Assembly (NCBI GenBank): GCA_008360955.1
Contig: LUCM01000735.1
Span: 125,966-189,965 of the forward strand
Direction: 5' to 3'
Length of the DNA: 64,000 bases
Source of the DNA: Fasciolopsis buskii
Taxonomy: Eukaryota; Platyhelminthes; Trematoda; Plagiorchiida; Fasciolidae
The notes beneath the pieces were generated by a model, which had not been told where the DNA came from, searched no databases, and was given only the letters and a program-made list of their open reading frames with translations. Position 1 is the first letter of the stretch, and each line of letters starts with the position of its first letter. A program made the translations under genes and the position numbers. This document shows, in pieces, positions 24,656-36,095 of the stretch.

Positions 24656-27316
24656 TTGTCACAAACCTCATTTAAGTGATTGCACTGCCAAAGAGACGAT
24701 TGCGTCCGTTTTCTGACTATCAAAACCTCCGCGATAAGGCTAATCGACAACAAAACTGCACAAAGTGTCCGTGATCATTTGCAGTGTCAGTCTTACGCGG
24801 TCTTGTGTAATCATTCCACTGGATAGAATGTGGAAAACACTTCCTAAAACTATCAGCGTAAATCACCGTGCGCTTCGCCAACCTGCTCAAGGTCGACTCT
24901 CATCCCGTGAAAACCAAGTTGCTTGTAATTCGCATTTTGTATACTCCATATTATTGCATTATGCTGAGGCTGATGATGTTGCGCGTGGTCTGTTTTGTGT
25001 CGTTGATTCACCGAGTGGGCCCGGAATCAAGATGCGCTTTTGTTGTTGCAAACAATGAGTACAGGATTTTAGGGAAAGTACACATTCGCTAACTCCTATC
25101 AAGTACCCACTTCGGCTGGAGCGAAAAAATGTCGGACTTTCACAAGAGTTGGACAGAAATAATAACTCTGATTTATTGATTGTAAGATAAGCAACGTGGG
25201 TCATTCGTCACTGAATTCGGAGCAGGACAGTTGTCATATTTACAAAAGGATGAAATATGACGTTAGATAATCTATCTATGAGAAAGAAATACGCGATTAT
25301 TTTCTTACAGAGAGTACTCAAAGATTCAGTACTTACTCAGTCTCGCCGGTAGGAAGATATGAATAAGCACGTAATGGTTTATCATTTAATTCTTTTGTAC
25401 CTATGATAGTCGTACACATATACACAGACTCACATATGTATTATTGATAGTTAACTGATCTTACTATGCCAAGACCGTGGTTAGTTGACGTGTACACGAT
25501 CGGCCAAATTATCGATTTGAGAACCCAAGCACACTTCGCATACGGACTTCTACGCTCAGTCTACCACTCGGTGTAGTTCCGCAATCACGCCACCATATGC
25601 TTCCTGTTACATTGGACTAGCTATATGGGACACTCGCAATGGAAGCAAATGGTTAACTCAATATCCAGTTTTTCTACCTGCCTCGAACAACTCAAAGAAG
25701 TTAAGATTTGATGTCAACACAGGGATTCATTCATAACAACCATCTGGTCCCAATTTTTTGAGGGAATTTTCTTCTGAAAATTTAATTACATAGAAGTAAT
25801 TGTATTGGACTTTATGCACCTGCATAGTTTTAGCCAATAAGCAACGTTTCCTCCGTGAGATAACAAGAACTTATCCAATTTGACACAACTGGGAGAACAC
25901 ATGCGGTGAAAATTTGAAAGCTTTTTTAACGCGTGAGTTCGAACCCTGAGGTGGTGAGAGAATCTCACATTGGACTCTCCTACGGACTTGAAGAGATTTG
26001 ACAAACCCTTGTTCGTATTCCATAACTGGTACATTATTTCGTCAATTTTGGTATTCATATTCGAGCAACGTTTAATAGTTGGATTGAATCTTATGCCCGG
26101 CCTTAAAAAACCGTCTATACAGATTTCCAGTTGATGTGATCGCATGGACGGTAGACAACCATACCGTTAGAAACCAACAGGAAAAAATGAGACAGGACAT
26201 ACGATATCCATTCACCGAAAGTCGTGTTTGTATAAACAACTAACAGTAAAACATCAACGTGCACAGGCGTAAAAGACTAAAACGCAAAGCATCGAATAAT
26301 TGTGAATTGCGTACGTCTCGTCTCAATCGCAAGGCCGCAACTTCATCTAGATTTTCGTTTTGCGCAGATAAGTCTGGAAAGAGTAAAAGAGTAGATGTTA
26401 TCTGTGTTTCTCAGCGTGGTTTGTAACAAGGGCCGCAAAACAGGGCCAGATGACAAGCTCAGTGTTCGAACATTTCGCCCGAATTCGCCTGTTTTTCACT
26501 TTTTCTAGCAAGAATCAAACTCGTTAGGTTGGTGACTAGCAGTTTCCAATCATTAATTTTAAATGCATTCGATGCCGATTAACATGTTACAACTGCGCCT
26601 GTACGGGTGGAACCAGAGTTCGAAGTCGAATTTCTCTGCTGCTCCGGACTGGTGAGAAAAAGAAAACTGGATGTGTTAGTAAGAAACACAATAACTGGAA
26701 GTTAATTCGATTTCATACAGACAATATTCACCATTCTAATTTTCGTTTGCTTGCACTTTGATAACGACGTCATCTCGATTCGTGATGAAGCACTCAATCT
26801 CAAATTATTGTCATCTCGGCTAAAGAAAACAATTAATCAAATAGCCGAACTCGATTTGCTCAATCACGCATTAGGTCAAGTAAACATAAAAATATTGAGC
26901 GGGACTTTCGGGACATGCCAACTTTACGACTAATTTTGATAAACCGAAGCAGACTGGAAAAGGGCAAATTTGAAATTCCGTTCGAGGGAAGTGAAAACCA
27001 TGAGGAAATTGACTTATGTGGATCGATTGTAATCCCACCTCCATTTTCTAACTAATATGCCGACGGAGAAATTGTCTATCGTGAAAATTTTTCTTTTTAC
27101 ACTCTACAGTTTGCTTTTTGGTAATGTTGTTGCTAATATTTTTCACTGCACCTCGTCCTAGTTTCCTAAAAAAAATTAGACCAGAGTCAGTCGAATACCG
27201 TGTCTCATGAAAGAGTGATCAACACGAGTTGGGTTTGAACTCCGAGAAGTTCAGGTATAAAAACCAATATATTGGATAGGATATCACCGCCGTTGAACTA
27301 TAGAGAGAAGCGAGCA

Positions 27317-27388
27317 AGGAGTGGTGAAGTGCTCACTTGGTACAAACCCTCAGGGCTCCATCCCCAGGCAGGGTTCGATGTGAGCTAG
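27317..27388 (+). mobile_element. tRNA-derived SINE-like element
   Basis: TGGTGAAGTGCTCACTTGG resembles a tRNA D-arm/A-box region, and CAGGGTTCGATGTGAGC about 40 nt on resembles a B box with a decayed last part. It has no clear acceptor stem and no close second copy in this window. Confidence 0.35.
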
Positions 27389-28281
27389 GGATAATTAGGT
27401 CAGATTAGGCAAATAAGTTGAATTGGTGGGTTCGATATTGGTACCCTGTCGATCCAATTTAAGTCTGACAGAAAGATGCTTTTCACTTGGGAAGAAACTA
27501 GACTAGAATACGACAAGTTTGAATTTCTTGGAGAATACAAGCGGACAACGATTAATGTTTTGCGGAACTCCCAAGCAATGGCTTGCTATTTGATAAAGAT
27601 TTAGAGGTTTATTCTGAGTTATATACACTACTACTAGCCGATTTTAGTAAAAATCTACCCAACAGAAGTTACTGACACCAACCTGGCTGTTTTGTAATTG
27701 GTGTTTGACGAGAATTCTTAGACAAATTACAGGTTATGAATAACTTCAAACCTTGTACGATTTTTTATTTGCACACTAATTTCTCCAATTATCTAAGACA
27801 TGTGACTATGATTTTGTTTACTTTTTCTGTGGTTTTTTGTCGAATCAACGCGGCGTTATTCAAAACTTTTCTGAACGATCAGAAATGGAAAGATATTTTG
27901 CTTTCTGCATGCAAAACATGGGTTTCGGTAGCTCCCACATCGTGATATCGGAGCAACATTTTTCATGTCACCTGTTGCTCAGACAAAAAAATAATGCGCC
28001 AGGATCCAGAATTACCTAATGCCTCCCAAAGATAAATGGAGCAATAACTGGTTCGGGTTTCGTTGTTCTAATTTTAGTCTCCACATTCCAATCGTCGCTG
28101 TCGTGAGTAGAAGACCATCAAAGGAAGAATAAATGTAAAGGAAAAATAGTTATGTACAAATCTGCTCTTTAGGCACGGTTATTTTTCAACTCGAAGAAAG
28201 AAGGTGAACAAGAAAATTGTAAGCATTCCTCGGACAAAATAAACATGGAACAAGCTATTCTCTGTAAAATGTTTTCGACAT

Positions 28282-29485
28282 TTCCATATCGGGTCGAAAA
28301 GAGTTTAACCTCTGTTGGATACGAACGCGTTTAGAATTTAATGTTTTGATGAATTCGGTGTTCACAGATGACTAATTATTTTCTTCTTTTTACAATATTT
28401 GTCGAGGTCATTTCTCCTGACCAATGATAGTGCAGTACATGAGCAATTTGGGTACTTTTCAATGTCATCGTGTTTATGTGCCCAGTCAAAACGTACATCA
28501 TTTCCCAATTGTGTGACCGATATCCCAATAAGGCAGTCCGATGGAATTTTTAACTAGTTATGACAAATTGTTGAGTAAGTTTATATGAAATAATTCACCA
28601 TGTGATATCATCAATTAACTCACCATAGAGAAACATGTAAGCACTGTACAGCTGTTTCATCCAGCTTGTTAGGAATCATCAGCAGTGCATATCCACCGCG
28701 CCCGAACTGGGACGCGAACCCGAACAGGGACGAACGATTCTGAGTCGAACGCCTTAGCCATTACGCTACCGGGCAGGCTCTGAACGGTTTGTTCAACTTC
28801 ACAACATGGTGCTGCATCTATCCGTCACTGATTTGCACGGCTTCTGACCGCTAGCGCAAACAATCGACCCATACTGATAGATAACTTCTCTGCAGGTAGC
28901 CTAGGTACGATGAAGTCTATATAAATGACCAAAATAAGCCCAGAATAATGTGATCAACCGACACGGATGAGTACCTGTGTTGGAAATAATGTGCCCAATT
29001 AAGCCAGAAGATTCCGCGCATACACACGCACACACGCGATGGAAAGAATGATTGATCGGTGTCAGACGACAGCGTGCACGTTCACACTGGTGGTATCTGC
29101 CCTTCCGTGACCTTGGCATTCCAAATAAGTGTTGCTCAGAGTTTCTTTCCTAGGGGAAAGGTTATCGTTGTTGTGACATTTTGACCTACCTCATATGCTA
29201 TTGCCAATGCTTCCCCATCTTTCTCCAGACTACGCACTTGTCATATTAAATCATATTTGTTGAGGTTGAAAATAACACTATCTAGAGAATGATGATAAAT
29301 GGATCACAGAACTCAAATTAATAAATTCGTTTTTTTCCATTTTCAAATGGAAATCAAATAAAATTAAGTAGGCTTGTCAAATAGCGCTGTTTAATCAGTC
29401 AATTACTTGTCCATCGTTCTTCAGTCAGGTTATCTGACTTGGCTTTCGATAGATCTAGAAAGATGCTTCAAATGACCTGCTGATC
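28282..29485. repeat. First copy of a 1204-bp artefactual duplication
   Basis: This segment is repeated base for base, as far as I compared, at 29525-30728 in direct orientation. The copy ends at an N followed by the Tn5 mosaic-end junction adapter. This is the signature of an un-trimmed mate-pair read bridged into the assembly, not of a biological tandem duplication. It contains one tRNA-like element (28695-28776) and otherwise no recognisable gene. Confidence 0.95.
28695..28776 (-). mobile_element. tRNA-like element (SINE head or tRNA pseudogene)
   Basis: On the minus strand GCCCG at the 5' side can pair with CGGGC at the 3' side as an acceptor-like stem. TAGCGTAATGGCTAAGG (28752-28768) is an A-box match and CGGGTTCGCGTCCC (28709-28722) a B-box match. 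A 7-nt loop CTCAGAA in the anticodon position would give CAG. An extra T-rich insert between the anticodon and T arms, and weak anticodon pairing, argue for a tRNA-derived repeat over an active tRNA gene. Confidence 0.55.
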
Positions 29486-29486
29486 N
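29486..29486. other. Single ambiguous base at assembly join
   Basis: One N separates the first copy of the duplicated segment from the adapter, marking where two sequences were joined. Confidence 0.95.
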
Positions 29487-29524
29487 CTGTCTCTTATACA
29501 CATCTAGATGTGTATAAGAGACAG
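29487..29524. other. Tn5 mosaic-end (Nextera) junction adapter contamination
   Basis: CTGTCTCTTATACACATCT is the Tn5 transposase 19-bp mosaic end, and it is followed directly by its reverse complement AGATGTGTATAAGAGACAG, giving a perfect 38-bp palindrome. This exact back-to-back arrangement is the circularisation junction used in transposase-based mate-pair libraries. It is a library-preparation sequence, not part of the genome and not a natural transposon. Confidence 0.98.
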
Positions 29525-30728
29525 TTCCATATCGGGTCGAAAAGAGTTTAACCTCTGTTGGATACGAACGCGTTTAGAATTTAATGTTTTGATGAATTCG
29601 GTGTTCACAGATGACTAATTATTTTCTTCTTTTTACAATATTTGTCGAGGTCATTTCTCCTGACCAATGATAGTGCAGTACATGAGCAATTTGGGTACTT
29701 TTCAATGTCATCGTGTTTATGTGCCCAGTCAAAACGTACATCATTTCCCAATTGTGTGACCGATATCCCAATAAGGCAGTCCGATGGAATTTTTAACTAG
29801 TTATGACAAATTGTTGAGTAAGTTTATATGAAATAATTCACCATGTGATATCATCAATTAACTCACCATAGAGAAACATGTAAGCACTGTACAGCTGTTT
29901 CATCCAGCTTGTTAGGAATCATCAGCAGTGCATATCCACCGCGCCCGAACTGGGACGCGAACCCGAACAGGGACGAACGATTCTGAGTCGAACGCCTTAG
30001 CCATTACGCTACCGGGCAGGCTCTGAACGGTTTGTTCAACTTCACAACATGGTGCTGCATCTATCCGTCACTGATTTGCACGGCTTCTGACCGCTAGCGC
30101 AAACAATCGACCCATACTGATAGATAACTTCTCTGCAGGTAGCCTAGGTACGATGAAGTCTATATAAATGACCAAAATAAGCCCAGAATAATGTGATCAA
30201 CCGACACGGATGAGTACCTGTGTTGGAAATAATGTGCCCAATTAAGCCAGAAGATTCCGCGCATACACACGCACACACGCGATGGAAAGAATGATTGATC
30301 GGTGTCAGACGACAGCGTGCACGTTCACACTGGTGGTATCTGCCCTTCCGTGACCTTGGCATTCCAAATAAGTGTTGCTCAGAGTTTCTTTCCTAGGGGA
30401 AAGGTTATCGTTGTTGTGACATTTTGACCTACCTCATATGCTATTGCCAATGCTTCCCCATCTTTCTCCAGACTACGCACTTGTCATATTAAATCATATT
30501 TGTTGAGGTTGAAAATAACACTATCTAGAGAATGATGATAAATGGATCACAGAACTCAAATTAATAAATTCGTTTTTTTCCATTTTCAAATGGAAATCAA
30601 ATAAAATTAAGTAGGCTTGTCAAATAGCGCTGTTTAATCAGTCAATTACTTGTCCATCGTTCTTCAGTCAGGTTATCTGACTTGGCTTTCGATAGATCTA
30701 GAAAGATGCTTCAAATGACCTGCTGATC
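29525..30728. repeat. Second copy of the 1204-bp artefactual duplication
   Basis: It starts directly after the adapter with the same bases as 28282 and ends at 30728, where unique sequence resumes. The shift between copies is exactly 1243 bp, equal to the segment length plus N plus the 38-bp adapter. The likely true sequence lacks 29486-30728. Confidence 0.95.
29938..30019 (-). mobile_element. Duplicate of the tRNA-like element at 28695
   Basis: Identical to 28695-28776 because it lies in the artefactual second copy. It should not be counted as an independent element. Confidence 0.5.
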
Positions 30729-31544
30729 TACAGGCTAGTTTTAGGGAAATTTCAGTCCATTTTCATTGATAACTCCCCCTCTGTCATCGACGTTTCGTCT
30801 TTCAATTCGATAGGCCAAACCATCTGAACGTTTGTCGACAAAGCAAACAGCAGAAAACCGACAACGCAATATCACTTGAGTAAGATGGTTAGCGTGCAAC
30901 TTATCAATGCGGTCAAAAACTGAATACTCGGAGTTCATACAAGAGTAAACGAGCGATAAGGTTTGAACTTTGGTATTGAATCTATTCTATTCATTGTTTT
31001 CCATCTGTCAATCCATCAGGCTATTGAATTTTGGGAGATTTAATTTCTGCTTGCTTAGAAATCATTCACTTGGTTGTTGTGACTTACATGTGTACGGATG
31101 GACAAACGGAATTTCTTTCCCGGGAAAAGCGGACTTCGTGATTACAAACCATCATCTTTGTTTAAATAGGGACTCATCATTCCCATGCACATTGAAGATG
31201 AAACGGATAAAACTGCAATCTACATGATTTGATTCCAAATTCTTCCGGGAGTTCACTTCGTTGCTCAAATGCATTCAGTTTGTTTTTATCCCTGAATGAA
31301 TATAAGTTGTCTGATTAAAAGAATGTCAGTTTAAATGCACCTGAGTCACCATTAGCAAAGTTGATGTGGGCAGTTACTTCCTCACTAATATGCATGGCAG
31401 TACGTGTTCCAGGGGGTATCCCTCGAAAGCATCCTCCTCCAACCCCGGATTCAGATCTAAGATGTGTACTATTCGTCATCTGAGTAAACAATGAACATAA
31501 TTTCATTTCAGAATACAAAATAATTATTTAAGAGTCGGTGCATG

Positions 31545-31640
31545 AAGGAGCTTAGTCGCTGAACTGTATAACGACCTCTCGAGTGTTGGACAAAGTCACA
31601 GGATGACGTGAGTTCAATTTGTACCACTGAGAAGGATACT
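31545..31640 (+). mobile_element. Degenerate tRNA-like element
   Basis: CTTAGTCGCTGAAC in an A-box position and GTGAGTTCAATTTGTACC in a B-box position are about 55 nt apart. Both boxes deviate from consensus, and no second copy was found. Confidence 0.3.
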
Positions 31641-32032
31641 GATATGACTGGGTATTTCGAACGTACATGAATTTCGATTATTCATTTAAGAAACCCGGTC
31701 GCTCATATTTCATTTTTGATTATATTTTTCCCTAGAATAAGATCAGTCAGTATACCTAAAGCACTACTGATTGTCGTGTGTACGCAGGCAAATGCAATCA
31801 TTCTGCAAGTACCAAATGTGCAAAGTTTTTGACCTTGTCAGAAAACGAACCCACACACAAAAACGCGGACCACGATTTTCCACCGCAAGTGAATAATTTT
31901 TGACTTACGAGACCAGTCGGGAGGGTGTCTGAATAATTTACTTGAGGATAGTTAAAATTTCCGACCGCTTTCAAGCTGATAAGGCCTTAGTAATGTAAAC
32001 GCTTCCAAGGCTTCCACACGTGTGTGCGTACT

Positions 32033-32058
32033 TGTGTGTGTGTGTGTGTGCGTGTGTG
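32033..32058. repeat. (TG)n microsatellite
   Basis: An uninterrupted TG tract with one CG near its right end, embedded in a longer GT-rich stretch (about 32018-32060). Confidence 0.9.
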
Positions 32059-32705
32059 CGGTTCGAAACCTATCTGGATGACGGTCTTGTTAGAATGTGT
32101 TTATATTACTTTTTAAAATCCGCAAAGTCCGAATGTGGATGTAGATGTCCCTTTTCTAAGTGTCCCTCATACATTGCAATGTGTGACTTCAGAAATTGGA
32201 GGCAATAGGATTGCAAACTCTTACTACTCGGAACGGCTGTTGTTAAAAGCTTCTAACAAGCAGCCGTAGTTTTGCACGACGTAAAAGGCTTCACACTTAC
32301 CTGAAATCTGTGGACAATCCCCCACTTCCGTTTAAAAAGGACTACGCGCTTATATTTGACAGTTTTTTTTGAAGCATACCATGCTGTCAAGAAAGCTAGT
32401 ATCATTTGGTTAACAACTTTAGTGGTTTTTGGGGTAACATCACGGTGCTTCAGTCTTAAAGTCAAGCTCCTGGATCCTCTCATTTTCAGTCAAAGCGCCC
32501 CGCACCTAGTCCTCAATTGTCTGCGAACCCCCTCCTACATGATGCTTTGTACTGTCATCCCAATAATAAAGAAGAGTAAAGATGGAAAAATTAGACGGAA
32601 AGAGAAAAACGCAAAGTGAATGTGACTCCATTCGGTTGTTGGTGATTCGTTCTATAAAATGTAAAAATTGTGCTGGATACAAGTTTGTTGGAAACCAAAT
32701 CTCAC

Positions 32706-32842
32706 CGTCGTACTCGGATTTTGCTCCAGTGTGTGACCAGCGCCTGAATCCAAGAGCACGGAGGTAATTTTCAATATCTCGCTGGTTAACATCGTTTGAC
32801 AAACACGCGAACACAGACCCATAATTTTGATTGAAATCTACA
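32706..32842 (-). CDS. Candidate internal exon, unknown protein
   Basis: On the minus strand a clear acceptor (CCTTTTTCAG before 32842) and a consensus-like donor, GACG|GTGAGA (32706/32705), bound a 137-nt open exon. It enters with one base, has 45 codons and leaves with one base. The peptide looks globular (VDFNQNYGSVFACLSNDVN and then RDIENYLRALGFRRW), with a predicted amphipathic helix in its middle. I do not recognise the family. The ORF continues past the donor, but the sequence there loses its protein-like texture. A neighbour on the same strand is the candidate exon at 37254. The two could belong to one gene, but phase was not shown to match. Confidence 0.33.
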
Positions 32843-33078
32843 CTGAAAAAGGTTGGTCTTGTTAAACCGAAATGTCAGTCCATCATCACCCCGACCGACA
32901 GCGCTGTTTTTGATAAATGCACACTTCCATAGAACAAATCTAGTAGCACGGCAATTCGTCCATCCTCCACATAATTCGTTACCATCGTACATTTGAAACT
33001 TTGTTTGTAGTGAGAAAAACGGTAAGAAATCCGGCAGAAATGTGCGACTCTCAAAATTCTGTTCAGCAGCAAAATGAA

Positions 33079-33166
33079 TTGCGATGGGATGATTCGAACC
33101 GGTAGAGTCTTCATGGCTCGCTTGGCCCTCGCCGGTAGGTTTTGAAGCACACTACCACTAAACCCA
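33079..33166 (-). mobile_element. Possible tRNA-like element
   Basis: On the minus strand GGTAGTGTGCTTCAAAACC resembles an A-box region and CCGGTTCGAATCATCC a B box, about 45 nt apart. Anticodon pairing is not evident. It lies upstream of the candidate exon at 32842, and so in a presumed intron. Confidence 0.35.
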
Positions 33167-33340
33167 AGCAGATAACCGAAGATGACGTAACCAAAGGCGG
33201 GAAAGTCAGTTAGTCTAAGTATTGTTCACAGACAAGCTTCAAACATGCCCAGCTGGGTTTTAAATGGAATATGAAGTTGGTAATTGCCAATATATTTACC
33301 TCATTATCGCGCAGTCTGTTCTGGATGCAGATGTGTTAAC

Positions 33341-33377
<37 letters not shown>
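33341..33377. repeat. (TTA)n microsatellite, interrupted by gap
   Basis: 37 bp of TTA units running directly into the N gap. The same 37 bp appear at 34345-34381. Confidence 0.95.
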
Positions 33378-33514
33378 NNNNNNNNNNNNNNNNNNNNNNN
33401 NNNNNNNNNNNNNNNNNNNNNNNNNNNNNNNNNNNNNNNNNNNNNNNNNNNNNNNNNNNNNNNNNNNNNNNNNNNNNNNNNNNNNNNNNNNNNNNNNNNN
33501 NNNNNNNNNNNNNN
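33378..33514. other. Assembly gap, 137 N
   Basis: A run of N with no sequence information. Since both flanks are copies of the same segment, the gap is probably not a real distance. Confidence 0.99.
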
Positions 33515-33709
33515 CCTCAATTGTCTGCGAACCCCCTCCTACATGATGCTTTGTACTGTCATCCCAATAATAAAGAAGAGTAAAGATGGAAAAATTAGAC
33601 GGAAAGAGAAAAACGCAAAGTGAATGTGACTCCATTCGGTTGTTGGTGATTCGTTCTATAAAATGTAAAAATTGTGCTGGATACAAGTTTGTTGGAAACC
33701 AAATCTCAC

Positions 33710-33846
33710 CGTCGTACTCGGATTTTGCTCCAGTGTGTGACCAGCGCCTGAATCCAAGAGCACGGAGGTAATTTTCAATATCTCGCTGGTTAACATCGTT
33801 TGACAAACACGCGAACACAGACCCATAATTTTGATTGAAATCTACA
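33710..33846 (-). CDS. Duplicate of the candidate exon at 32706-32842
   Basis: Identical to the first copy because it lies in the duplicated segment. It would appear as a false tandem exon in an automated gene model. Confidence 0.3.
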
Positions 33847-34082
33847 CTGAAAAAGGTTGGTCTTGTTAAACCGAAATGTCAGTCCATCATCACCCCGACC
33901 GACAGCGCTGTTTTTGATAAATGCACACTTCCATAGAACAAATCTAGTAGCACGGCAATTCGTCCATCCTCCACATAATTCGTTACCATCGTACATTTGA
34001 AACTTTGTTTGTAGTGAGAAAAACGGTAAGAAATCCGGCAGAAATGTGCGACTCTCAAAATTCTGTTCAGCAGCAAAATGAA

Positions 34083-34170
34083 TTGCGATGGGATGATTCG
34101 AACCGGTAGAGTCTTCATGGCTCGCTTGGCCCTCGCCGGTAGGTTTTGAAGCACACTACCACTAAACCCA
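34083..34170 (-). mobile_element. Duplicate of the tRNA-like element at 33079
   Basis: Same sequence as 33079-33166, in the second copy beside the gap. Confidence 0.3.
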
Positions 34171-34276
34171 AGCAGATAACCGAAGATGACGTAACCAAAG
34201 GCGGGAAAGTCAGTTAGTCTAAGTATTGTTCACAGACAAGCTTCAAACATGCCCAGCTGGGTTTTAAATGGAATAT

Positions 34277-34344
34277 GAAGTTGGTAATTGCCAATATATT
34301 TACCTCATTATCGCGCAGTCTGTTCTGGATGCAGATGTGTTAAC

Positions 34345-34381
<37 letters not shown>

Positions 34382-34460
34382 GTGTGATTTTGGTAGTGAA
34401 TACCGCTAGCATTCTCATAATCGCTTCTGATTATTTTTTTACCATTTTTACAAACCGGGT
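34277..34460. repeat. Dispersed repeat, copy 1
   Basis: Sequence from GAAGTTGG through TTTACCTCATTATCGCG, the TTA tract, TGTGATTTTGGTAGTGA and TTTTTACCATTTTTAC is collinear with 37103-37265, with many substitutions. The TTA tract is an expansion inside this copy. A truncated third instance at 33273-33377 is only the gap duplicate. Confidence 0.6.
34345..34381. repeat. (TTA)n microsatellite
   Basis: 37 bp of TTA units in the second copy of the duplicated segment, where it continues into unique sequence. Confidence 0.95.
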
Positions 34461-34473
34461 ATTCTGTTAACAG

Positions 34474-34491
34474 ATATATATATATATATAA
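34474..34491. repeat. (AT)n microsatellite
   Basis: Nine AT units in an AT-rich patch just beyond the dispersed repeat copy. Confidence 0.85.
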
Positions 34492-35977
34492 ATAATGAAG
34501 ACAACACTCCAAAGTTTTGAACCACTTGAGTATCACTCAAAAAGATTTCTATCGATTCGGAATTAGGAACTGTACAATCTTAGTGCGATCAATTTCAGTA
34601 GCATGTGTGTCGGTTTGTTTGAGTACAGTTAAAGCATTTAAATGACTAAATGAACACAGGTCGCGATTGAACAACAGGAATTTCGTCGGTGAATAAATGC
34701 AGAACAGTTGCTGTCTAATCACTTAGGAAGAATAATCTGACGACATACGAGAGTGTAGTCTTGACTACTGGTGGTATCACCTGCGGTACAATGAAGCTCG
34801 ATAAAGAGTGGGTAGAAAAACGCTCTGTCCCGAACAACTACATCGATGCAGAACCGAAGCAAATATACAGGTCCAAATAATTTGTTTTCGCTTGCTTTCG
34901 TTTACAAAATTCCCAAGCAAGACAGAAAATTCTGCTCAAATAGTATCGAAGCAAAATGACTCGCTTTTTCCCGACATCTGCACAAAAATCAGCCGAATAA
35001 GAACAAACAATCACAGGTAACATTTAAAACGACGGGAAACCCAACCCAACTGGTATCTTCCTTCTCTTCTCGGCACATGTGAATTGAAGCAAAAGCCAAC
35101 TCGGATTATACGCGCTCAATCCTCGTCCCCCCTGACAAGAGTGAATTTACGACATATCGTGTGTCGATATGCAACCGGATAATCAAATCCTAATTGAGAT
35201 TGACGGTGTACTAGATGGGATTTGGCTATCCAGATTTTCGGCCTCGTAGATCTTCAATTCTAAAACACCGAAAAAACTTGCATTTTCAACACGAATAGAG
35301 GCGAGTGATTATATAATGGAAAATTATCTCTCTATCCTACTAGCCATTGTTCACCGTCCTGGATGATTGGACCTAGAAGAGAAGAAACAGAACAGTGTGA
35401 ACTGTTTGCGTGTACGTTTGCAACTCTCTTTTCAGCCCGATATCGGATGACGGACGAGGGCAGCATGATCATCGAAAGCAGACATCCCAAAAGCCACTAT
35501 GTTCGTGGAACGATAATGATTAGAAATCGAAAAGAACATGGGTGGGTTTGTGTCCACGTTGACAGTAAAGTCAAATATCTGTTGAAGTGCAAGGTCAAAG
35601 GCAATATCCAAGGTCTGTTTGAGACAAGGATTTCAAGGCGGGCGCAGAAGACTCCACTGACTATTTCCTGCTGTTTCCTAGTAATAAAGGAGAAGAATTC
35701 GAAAACCGACGTTTTCTGTCAAAATTTACTAAGCCTAAATATAATAATTGTTTACGTACGTGAATGTATACCCATGTACGTAAATGTCTGCTAATTTATT
35801 TCCACGGAATATGTTAGGAGAATTGCGTAAATTTACAGAGATCTAGTAAGTTGGGTGCATAGTTTTCGATTAGGTGCTCTACGTTTATTTTTGCTCAGCT
35901 TCACCCTTGCTGTTTACGACGACCCTAGTAAGACATTATTTTCATTTTGGTCATATTCTCGAAATCTGGCTATCAAC

Positions 35978-36095
35978 TGCTGGTAGTCTAGAGGTTAACT
36001 TCCTCATGTCTCGAACTGAAGGTCGCAGGTTCGAAAACTCCCACCGCTGGCCAACTTCCTCACCTAGGAGCACTCTGTTATAGTGTTGTTTCATC
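35978..36095 (+). mobile_element. tRNA-derived SINE, copy of family A
   Basis: Plus-strand copy of the family also seen inverted at 22360 and 54641. CTGGTAGTCTAGAGGTTAAC is an A-box region and CAGGTTCGAAAACTCCCACC a B box. The shared tail GGCCAACTTCCTCACCTAGG follows, then a GCACTCTGTT word equivalent to the CAGCCCTCTGTTGG of the 22-kb copy. Confidence 0.7.

Larger units (their letters stand above)
32511..33377. repeat. First copy of an 867-bp duplication at an assembly gap
   Basis: This segment recurs at 33515-34381 with a constant offset of 1004 bp. The first copy stops at the gap inside a TTA microsatellite, and the second runs through the same microsatellite into unique sequence. Identical copies on both sides of a gap are typical of scaffolding overlap that was not merged. 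Confidence 0.9.
33515..34381. repeat. Second copy of the 867-bp duplication
   Basis: Same sequence as 32511-33377, starting right after the gap. The ORFs in the two copies are identical. If the copies are merged, about 1004 bp disappears from the window. Confidence 0.9.

Noticed and set aside
24765..25058. Plus-strand frame with A-D-D, considered as a reverse transcriptase active site
   Set aside because: The residues around it do not fit Y/F-A-D-D context, and no other RT block lies nearby.
29487..29524. Natural IS50/Tn5 end or integrated transposon
   Set aside because: Only the engineered 19-bp mosaic end is present, as an exact head-to-head pair with no transposon body, in a eukaryotic context and next to an assembly join.
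28901..30362. Two identical minus-strand ORFs, suggesting a duplicated gene
   Set aside because: They lie in the adapter-linked artefactual duplication, and the ORF itself has no recognisable domain.
33264..33818. Frames running through the N gap, with poly-Y, poly-L or poly-I stretches
   Set aside because: They are translations of the TTA microsatellite and of N, not proteins.
35363..35794. 143-codon plus-strand frame with an acceptor-like TTTTCAG at 35435
   Set aside because: The central part looks protein-like, but no matching donor phase, neighbouring exon or family could be found.
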